64,000 nucleotides of DNA, from positions 1 to 64,000 of the forward strand of contig NZ_RBZO01000004.1 in assembly GCF_003628445.1 (NCBI RefSeq), given 5' to 3'. The position numbers and the translations under genes are program-made. Of the stretch, positions 59,254 to 64,000 are shown one piece after another. The stretch is from Oceanobacillus bengalensis (lineage in GTDB: Bacteria; Bacillota; Bacilli; Bacillales; Amphibacillaceae). The notes beneath the pieces are model-generated. The model saw only the letters and a list, made by a program, of their open reading frames with translations, was not told where the DNA came from and did no database searches. Numbering within the stretch: the first letter of the stretch is position 1; each line of letters begins with the position of its first letter.

Positions 59254-59814
59254 CTAGAGTACGTTTTCTTCTGAATGGTCGGTAAAAACACTTTGAATAG
59301 TATAGAGCGCCATTGCAAGTGTTATTATCAAGAAGCCCCAACCTAGAATCCTTTGCTGGCCTGTTAAGTAATTATTACAAATCTGAATAGGAGAATCTAT
59401 ATATAACCATGCCATTAAACCAAACATTGATAGATAGTTTAGGAATATAAAACTTTTTCCTAAGTCTCCTATTCTCCTCCAACTATCAAACAATATAACG
59501 CCAGCAACTGGTAAGCTAGTAAATTTAAATACCTCCATAAAACCTATAGTAAGTGCCTCATCTAAAGTTCTTGGAATCATCCAATACATTGTAATAAACA
59601 CTACGATTATCATACCTGGCACACCATTTATATTCCAGCTATTAAAAAGACTATGGAATTTTTCTACTATAAAATGCCCGATTAGCCATCCCACAAAGAT
59701 TAGAAGCGGTAGTTGTATTAACATATGAGCAATCATAATAGATTCTATGAAATTTCTTATCGGAGAAATAATCATTAAAATGTACAAGACAAAAGCAAAT
59801 CCTGTTTTTTTCAT
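59254..59814 (-). CDS. Membrane protein of the ba3-type oxidase operon
   Basis: 186 residues with about five transmembrane helices (first 5-20; others near 30, 65, 95 and 150). WMIPRTLDEAL and FKFTSLPVAGVILFDSWRR in the middle are recalled from small proteins that accompany b(o/a)3-type cytochrome oxidases in bacilli, but I cannot name the family. It starts 9 bases behind the SCO gene on the same strand, so an assembly or accessory role is likely. Confidence 0.7.
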   Translation of the reverse strand: MKKTGFAFVLYILMIISPIRNFIESIMIAHMLIQLPLLIFVGWLIGHFIVEKFHSLFNSWNINGVPGMIIVVFITMYWMIPRTLDEALTIGFMEVFKFTSLPVAGVILFDSWRRIGDLGKSFIFLNYLSMFGLMAWLYIDSPIQICNNYLTGQQRILGWGFLIITLAMALYTIQSVFTDHSEENVL

Positions 59815-59823
59815 TATTTACCC

Positions 59824-60450
59824 CTACCCTTCTGTTTCAAGCACATTCAATATCTCATCGGTAGCTTCATCTATTTTTGTATAATCCATCACATCTAGCA
59901 ACTTCCCATTTTTGTCAACTAGATAAAAAGCAGAGTTATGCGAGAATCCACCACTTCCATCTGGAATTACAATTACACCAAATTTTCGTAAAAGCTCATT
60001 TAATTCAGTAGTATCAACAACTCTTGCCATTCTCCATGTTTCTTCATCACTATCAAAATGAGAACTATATTTTTTCAAAGTAGCTGGATCATCTCTCGTA
60101 GGGTCAAAGCTTATACTTAAAAATTGAATATCATCACCAATATATTTATTAGGTATTTGATTATACACTTCAGCAAGGTTCATCTCTAACTTTGGGCAAA
60201 TATCCGTACAAGCTGTATAAATAAACGTGAGTAAAACATATTTCCCTTCAAACTCCGAAAACGGATATACTCTTTCTTTGCTATCTTCCAATGTCACACT
60301 TGGAAATTCGGGCTGTTCCTGAACCAACTTATAGGTTCTTGCAGCTTCTGCAGTAAACGCTCGAAATCCATCTGTACCGATATAAATCAATACACTTCCA
60401 AGAATAATGCTTATAAACACTGCAACTGTATTACGCCAATTTTCTCTCAT
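59824..60450 (-). CDS. SCO1/SenC copper chaperone
   Basis: 208 residues: one N-terminal membrane anchor (residues 8-27) and a thioredoxin-like domain. The copper site CTDIC (near residue 80) and the distal His in GGFSHNSAFYLVD (near 167) are in place. SCO proteins deliver copper to the CuA centre of subunit II, fitting the CuA-bearing subunit encoded two genes upstream. It overlaps the end of the subunit I gene by 20 bases. Confidence 0.92.
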   Translation of the reverse strand: MRENWRNTVAVFISIILGSVLIYIGTDGFRAFTAEAARTYKLVQEQPEFPSVTLEDSKERVYPFSEFEGKYVLLTFIYTACTDICPKLEMNLAEVYNQIPNKYIGDDIQFLSISFDPTRDDPATLKKYSSHFDSDEETWRMARVVDTTELNELLRKFGVIVIPDGSGGFSHNSAFYLVDKNGKLLDVMDYTKIDEATDEILNVLETEG

Positions 60451-61912
60451 AAAAATCGCTTCCCGTTTTATTTCTTACTATTATGTAGCGAATAAAGTGG
60501 GTAATAAAAATGCTTGTCGCAATAACTAAGAACACTCCAGCAATTGCACCAAAAAGTGCTGGGCCCATCCATTCTGGAAAATGTGTTGCCCACCTTCTTG
60601 GAGTACTTATCGCACCTGAAACTAAAAATTGAGCACTAATCGAAATCATAGCAAGCGTATAACACACAAAAGCCAACTTATCTAAACCATTTGGCTTCAA
60701 GTTACTGTCCACCTTAGCAAGATAATACATAAACGCGAACAGCATCACTACAGCACCTAATCCCATGTACATATGAAAATGTCCTGGTACCCATTTCGTA
60801 TTATGCATCACATGGTTAACAACAATTGTTGCATCAACAATAGCAGGTACTACTCCTACTGACCAACCAAACATAGACAAGAAAGCTAATCCTGATGCCA
60901 TATCCCACTTGATCCCAGATTTATAAACAATCATTAATGCACCATAAGCTGTGACAACAAGAACAGGGATGCCATTTGCATAAGATAATGCTTGACCCAT
61001 AATTAACATCCATTTTGGCATGACAGAATCCATAAGCATGTGATGTGTATAAATAACGAGTGTAAACGCTGTCGACATTGTCCATGCAATTAAAAATGAT
61101 TTATTTACTGCCCATTTACGATTCGTGTAACGTGGTAGAATTTCATAAACTACAATAACGCCCATATAGATAATTGCATTAGCGAAGATATGTCCAAAAG
61201 CATAGGTTAAATTTTTTGCTAATAATGGATCGAATGTAAATGCTGGGTTAATAACGTTGATTACATTCATTATCAATACAACTGCCCCTGCAACAATCGC
61301 TGTCGTATTTACTATTGTCACCATTGTGCTTGCTATTACTGTTGCTGGAGGTGCATCTTTTACGTCCTTTTTCCCAGATATAACATCCCAACCTAACCCT
61401 TTTCCAAGGCTTCCATATTTCCTAATAATAGCTCTTCCAGTATCAATATATAATAACAAGAATCCCGTACCAAGAACTAACATCCCACCGAGATAAAGTA
61501 ATGCTCCAATAATTCCCCATGCCCCTGCTGATAACGCTGGGAGCGGATACAGAAATGTCCATGCACTAGCATATTCAAATGAAAATACACCAACGATAAT
61601 CATTACAAGTGCTATTAAAAATAGGATTAGATTCCAGGTAAATACCTTTTTTGAAAGTTCAACATAATCTCTTAAAAAATACCACATCAATCCAACTGCT
61701 GCCAAAGCCGCTGCACCTATCATCCCAGTACCATGTATCGTTAAAAATTGATAAAATGCAGCTGGTGATAGGTCTAACACGCCCCCCTGAGCCAAAAGCA
61801 TGAGAACACCAAAAATCATCATTACAGCAATAACAGCTCCACCTATAACTAAATACGTTGCTATCATACTATTTCTTGATTTTAATTCACCTTTATCCAC
61901 AATTGTCGTCAT
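60431..61912 (-). CDS. cbaA: b(o/a)3-type cytochrome c oxidase subunit I
   Basis: 493 residues from ATG at 61912. About 12-13 transmembrane helices. FLTIHGTGMIGAAALAAVG holds the first haem His, TYAFGHIFANAIIYMGVIVVYE the CuB His, YTHHMLMDS the two further CuB His and VPGHFHMYMGLGAVVML the last haem ligands. These place it in the B family of haem-copper oxidases (ba3/bo3 types) seen in bacilli. Middle of the operon subunit II - I - SCO - membrane protein. Confidence 0.93.
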   Translation of the reverse strand: MTTIVDKGELKSRNSMIATYLVIGGAVIAVMMIFGVLMLLAQGGVLDLSPAAFYQFLTIHGTGMIGAAALAAVGLMWYFLRDYVELSKKVFTWNLILFLIALVMIIVGVFSFEYASAWTFLYPLPALSAGAWGIIGALLYLGGMLVLGTGFLLLYIDTGRAIIRKYGSLGKGLGWDVISGKKDVKDAPPATVIASTMVTIVNTTAIVAGAVVLIMNVINVINPAFTFDPLLAKNLTYAFGHIFANAIIYMGVIVVYEILPRYTNRKWAVNKSFLIAWTMSTAFTLVIYTHHMLMDSVMPKWMLIMGQALSYANGIPVLVVTAYGALMIVYKSGIKWDMASGLAFLSMFGWSVGVVPAIVDATIVVNHVMHNTKWVPGHFHMYMGLGAVVMLFAFMYYLAKVDSNLKPNGLDKLAFVCYTLAMISISAQFLVSGAISTPRRWATHFPEWMGPALFGAIAGVFLVIATSIFITHFIRYIIVRNKTGSDFYERKLA

Positions 61913-61931
61913 CTCCAAACACCCCACTTTT

Positions 61932-62456
61932 TTATTCCGTCACTTCTAGTTTTCCAATCATTACATGATGACCTAATCCACAATATTCAAGACATAAAAT
62001 TTCATACGTACCTGGTTCATCAAACGTTGTATATACTTTATTTGTGTACGCAGGCATTGCTTGTGTTTGAGCAATTAAATTCATATTTTCATCATAGATA
62101 CCGAAACCATGTGTAACATCTCCACTCGTCACATGAAACTCTATTGGTTCACCCACTTTAAATTCCGTCTCACTCATTTTCCACCCAAACTGTAATGCTT
62201 CTACATCGACAATTGTGGGTTTGATTTCTTCACCATAAACAGGTTGATCATATGGTAATTCACGTAACGTATAAATAGTAACAACTATAAAGAAAATAAC
62301 TAGTATCGTAGCATAAAACGTACGTGCTTTGTACCATTTCTTTTTAATAGGTTCATAATCTCTTTTTTCCTTCGATTTAATAACTACGATCAGAAAAACA
62401 GCTGCAACAACTATCATAAAAAACAGACTTGTAACCCATGCTACTGTTTGTACCAC
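61932..62456 (-). CDS. cbaB: b(o/a)3-type cytochrome c oxidase subunit II
   Basis: 174 residues. Two membrane helices (about 7-27 and 47-66), then a cupredoxin domain. The binuclear CuA site CLEYCGLGHHVM is complete (Cys, Cys, His, Met) and an early His lies in DVTHGFGIYDENM. Thus electrons come from cytochrome c, in contrast to the CuA-less QoxA. First gene of the operon; AAGGGGG precedes the start. Confidence 0.93.
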   Translation of the reverse strand: MVQTVAWVTSLFFMIVVAAVFLIVVIKSKEKRDYEPIKKKWYKARTFYATILVIFFIVVTIYTLRELPYDQPVYGEEIKPTIVDVEALQFGWKMSETEFKVGEPIEFHVTSGDVTHGFGIYDENMNLIAQTQAMPAYTNKVYTTFDEPGTYEILCLEYCGLGHHVMIGKLEVTE

Positions 62457-62519
62457 ATTAATACCCCCTTAATATCTTATAAACCCTATTTCATGATATC
62501 GAAATAATCCTCCTTATCT

Positions 62520-62535
62520 AGTGATATTCGTCACA
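62520..62535. promoter_or_regulatory. FNR-like site between the cba operon and moaC
   Basis: AGTGATATTCGTCACA; on the minus strand TGTGA-N6-TCACT, 9 of 10 bases of the TGTGA-N6-TCACA pattern bound by FNR/CRP regulators. It lies 64 bases upstream of cbaB and 194 bases upstream of moaC. Confidence 0.5.
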
Positions 62536-62728
62536 GATAACAGAAAAATAACTATATTTAGATTTATTTTATTTTTCATATTTATTACATTACAAATAGT
62601 GAAAATAGTATTTATCTTGCTGTCTATAACGGGCTTCTATGATTGAATTTATAGCATGCATCAGATAAACTTACTTAGTAGAATAGAAAAGATATTATGA
62701 ATATAATGAGGAAGGTTTGGTGTAGTTC

Positions 62729-63214
62729 ATGGCAGATTTCACACATTTTAATGAACAAGCAAGAGCAAAAATGGTAGATATAACGGAAAAGAAGGAAACA
62801 GCACGGAGAGCTATTGCCCATTCAAGTATTCAAATGAATAAACAAGTGTATGAGAATATTGTTCAAAATAAAAATAAGAAAGGAGACGTACTAGCGGTAG
62901 CACAAGTTGCAGGGATTATGGCGTCCAAACAAACTTCAGGTTTAATTCCAATGTGCCACCCCATACCAATAAGTGGAGTAGATGTAAAGTTTGATTGGGA
63001 AGAGGTTGATAACGATATGTATGAATTGTTAATTGATGCAGAAGTAAAAACCGTGGGGAGTACAGGGGTTGAGATGGAGGCATTAACCGCTGCTTCAATT
63101 ACAGCGTTAACGGTGTATGATATGTGTAAAGCAGTTGACAAAGGAATGATCATCGGACAAACCTATCTACTTGAAAAAAGTGGCGGAAAAAGCGGTGACT
63201 ATAAGAGAGGATAA
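62729..63214 (+). CDS. moaC: Cyclic pyranopterin monophosphate synthase
   Basis: 161 residues. [16 protein letters not shown] at the start, [21 protein letters not shown] in the middle and [27 protein letters not shown] near the end are the MoaC signatures; [11 protein letters not shown] closes it. With MoaA it makes cyclic pyranopterin for molybdenum cofactor. It faces the molybdate transporter genes (modB, modA) convergently. Confidence 0.96.
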   Translation: MADFTHFNEQARAKMVDITEKKETARRAIAHSSIQMNKQVYENIVQNKNKKGDVLAVAQVAGIMASKQTSGLIPMCHPIPISGVDVKFDWEEVDNDMYELLIDAEVKTVGSTGVEMEALTAASITALTVYDMCKAVDKGMIIGQTYLLEKSGGKSGDYKRG

Positions 63215-63247
63215 GAAATCGGTTGGGTATAAACCGATTTCTTTTCT
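63213..63247. terminator. Terminator between moaC and modB
   Basis: AAGAAATCGGTT (63213-63224) pairs with AACCGATTTCTT (63232-63243), a loop of 7 bases, T-rich after. Confidence 0.85.
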
Positions 63248-63277
63248 TGTCGATTAGTATTTAAGGTCATCGACCAA

Positions 63278-63937
63278 TCAAATATCTCTTTTTGTTCGAT
63301 TTATAACTAGCAACAATACGAATGAAAAAGCGATGCTTATTAATACATAAGTCCATGCGATCTTATTCTGTCCCGTTTCAATGGCAAGATAAATTGCCGT
63401 TGGGATTGTTTGCGTACGACCAGGTATGTTACCTGCAACCATTAAAGTTGCCCCAAACTCACCAAATCCTCGAGCAAATCCTAGAATTACTCCAGTTAAT
63501 ATCGCACGCATGGATAATGGAATGGTAATTGCTAACAATACCATCCAATTCGTTGCGCCATCAACCTTTGCTGCACCAACAATATTATTGTCAACAGATA
63601 GGAAACCTGTCTTTATGGACTGGTACATTAATGGAAAGGCAACAACAATCGCTGCAATTATAGCTGCTGTAGAAGTAAATAAAATACTACTTCCTGAAAA
63701 CTGCTCAATAGCTTGTCCGACAAAGCTGTTTTTCCCAAAAATAATAATTAACATAAACCCGATAACAGTTGGCGGTAAGACAAGGGGCAAGAAAAAGATT
63801 GTTTCAATGATTGTTTTCCCTTTAAATTGTTTCCCCACCAGCAAAAAGGCTGCAATAATCGCAAATAAGAATGTAATGATTGTAGCAATTGTTGCAACAT
63901 AAAACGATAACTGGACTGGATGCCATGACCATTGCAT
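63278..63937 (-). CDS. modB: Molybdate ABC transporter permease
   Basis: 219 residues, five to six transmembrane helices. LPLVLPPTVIGFMLIIIFGK near residue 50 and the EAA loop region VDGATNWMVLLAITIPLSMRAILTG near 130 are typical, with ARGFGEFGATLMVAGNIPGRTQTIPTAIY marking ModB. It forms the membrane channel for molybdate with ModA and an ATPase (not in view). ATG, 7 bases behind the modA stop. Confidence 0.95.
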   Translation of the reverse strand: MQWSWHPVQLSFYVATIATIITFLFAIIAAFLLVGKQFKGKTIIETIFFLPLVLPPTVIGFMLIIIFGKNSFVGQAIEQFSGSSILFTSTAAIIAAIVVAFPLMYQSIKTGFLSVDNNIVGAAKVDGATNWMVLLAITIPLSMRAILTGVILGFARGFGEFGATLMVAGNIPGRTQTIPTAIYLAIETGQNKIAWTYVLISIAFSFVLLLVINRTKRDI

Positions 63938-63944
63938 TGTTACT

Positions 63945-64000
63945 TCACCTACTCACCTGAAAGCCATTCTTCTCAAAAATCTCTATTGCTAGATCACTAT
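63945..64000 (-). CDS. modA: Molybdate-binding protein ModA, C-terminal end
   Basis: The window edge cuts this gene. The last 18 codons read SDLAIEIFEKNGFQVSR followed by TGA; ModA proteins commonly end with a helix of this kind (A-x-x-I-F-x-x-x-GF). Position directly before modB on the same strand supports the call. Confidence 0.7.
   Translation of the reverse strand, partial: SDLAIEIFEKNGFQVSR

Overview
The window looks like chromosome from a low-GC, endospore-forming, halotolerant Bacillaceae bacterium close to Oceanobacillus or Virgibacillus. This is inferred from an ectABC ectoine operon, spore crust genes (CotW/CotX types, YjcZ-type peptides), dpaA, the menaquinol oxidase operon qoxABCD, Bacillus-type SAM riboswitch and tRNA gene order, AGGAGG ribosome binding sites and frequent TTG/GTG starts. 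No species was established by any search.

Layout. 0-12 kb: the end of an IS3-family element, an ion-transporter-superfamily permease, an M3 oligoendopeptidase, a solitary holin-like gene, YceI and VanW proteins, a type II NADH dehydrogenase, a VWA lipoprotein and topB. 12-23 kb: katE, a SAM riboswitch stranded about 0.9 kb from metI, an S13 peptidase, a CBS protein, an SOS-controlled Y-family polymerase and a PAS-GGDEF-EAL protein. 23-31 kb: yuzB, ectABC, rocB, an unaccompanied dpaA, a lipoprotein and uvsE. 31-32 kb: a seven-gene tRNA operon on the minus strand. 32-40 kb: qoxABCD, an S51-type peptidase, and NfeD plus flotillin behind a sigma-W-like promoter.

40-57 kb is the most distinctive part. 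Spore crust-type coat genes are followed by a glycan locus with five glycosyltransferases (one of the CgeB type) and nucleotide-sugar enzymes. The families needed for all five steps from UDP-GlcNAc to a UDP-diacetamido-uronic acid (WbpA/B/E/D/I logic) are present: a nucleotide-sugar 6-dehydrogenase, a Gfo/Idh oxidoreductase, a DegT aminotransferase, a hexapeptide acetyltransferase and a UDP-GlcNAc 2-epimerase. Sequences resembling sigma-E and sigma-K promoters lie before several of the genes, and the island ends with two YjcZ-type peptides. I read it as a sporulation-controlled spore-surface glycoprotein/polysaccharide island.

57-64 kb: ctaB, a second terminal oxidase operon (a b(o/a)3-type cytochrome c oxidase with a CuA subunit and SCO), an FNR-like site, moaC, modB and the end of modA.

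The intergenic space carries an unusually dense family of non-coding repeats. These are palindromic two-module elements and 51-53 bp tandem arrays that share the same terminal inverted repeats (about GTTGATATAAACTTCGG or GATATAAACTGCGACGTAAG). Some are bounded further out by GGCTGGGACAAAA. The end arms of one module differ between copies but stay complementary, which argues for a conserved fold. A second, smaller hairpin family lies inside the ect operon and behind qoxD.
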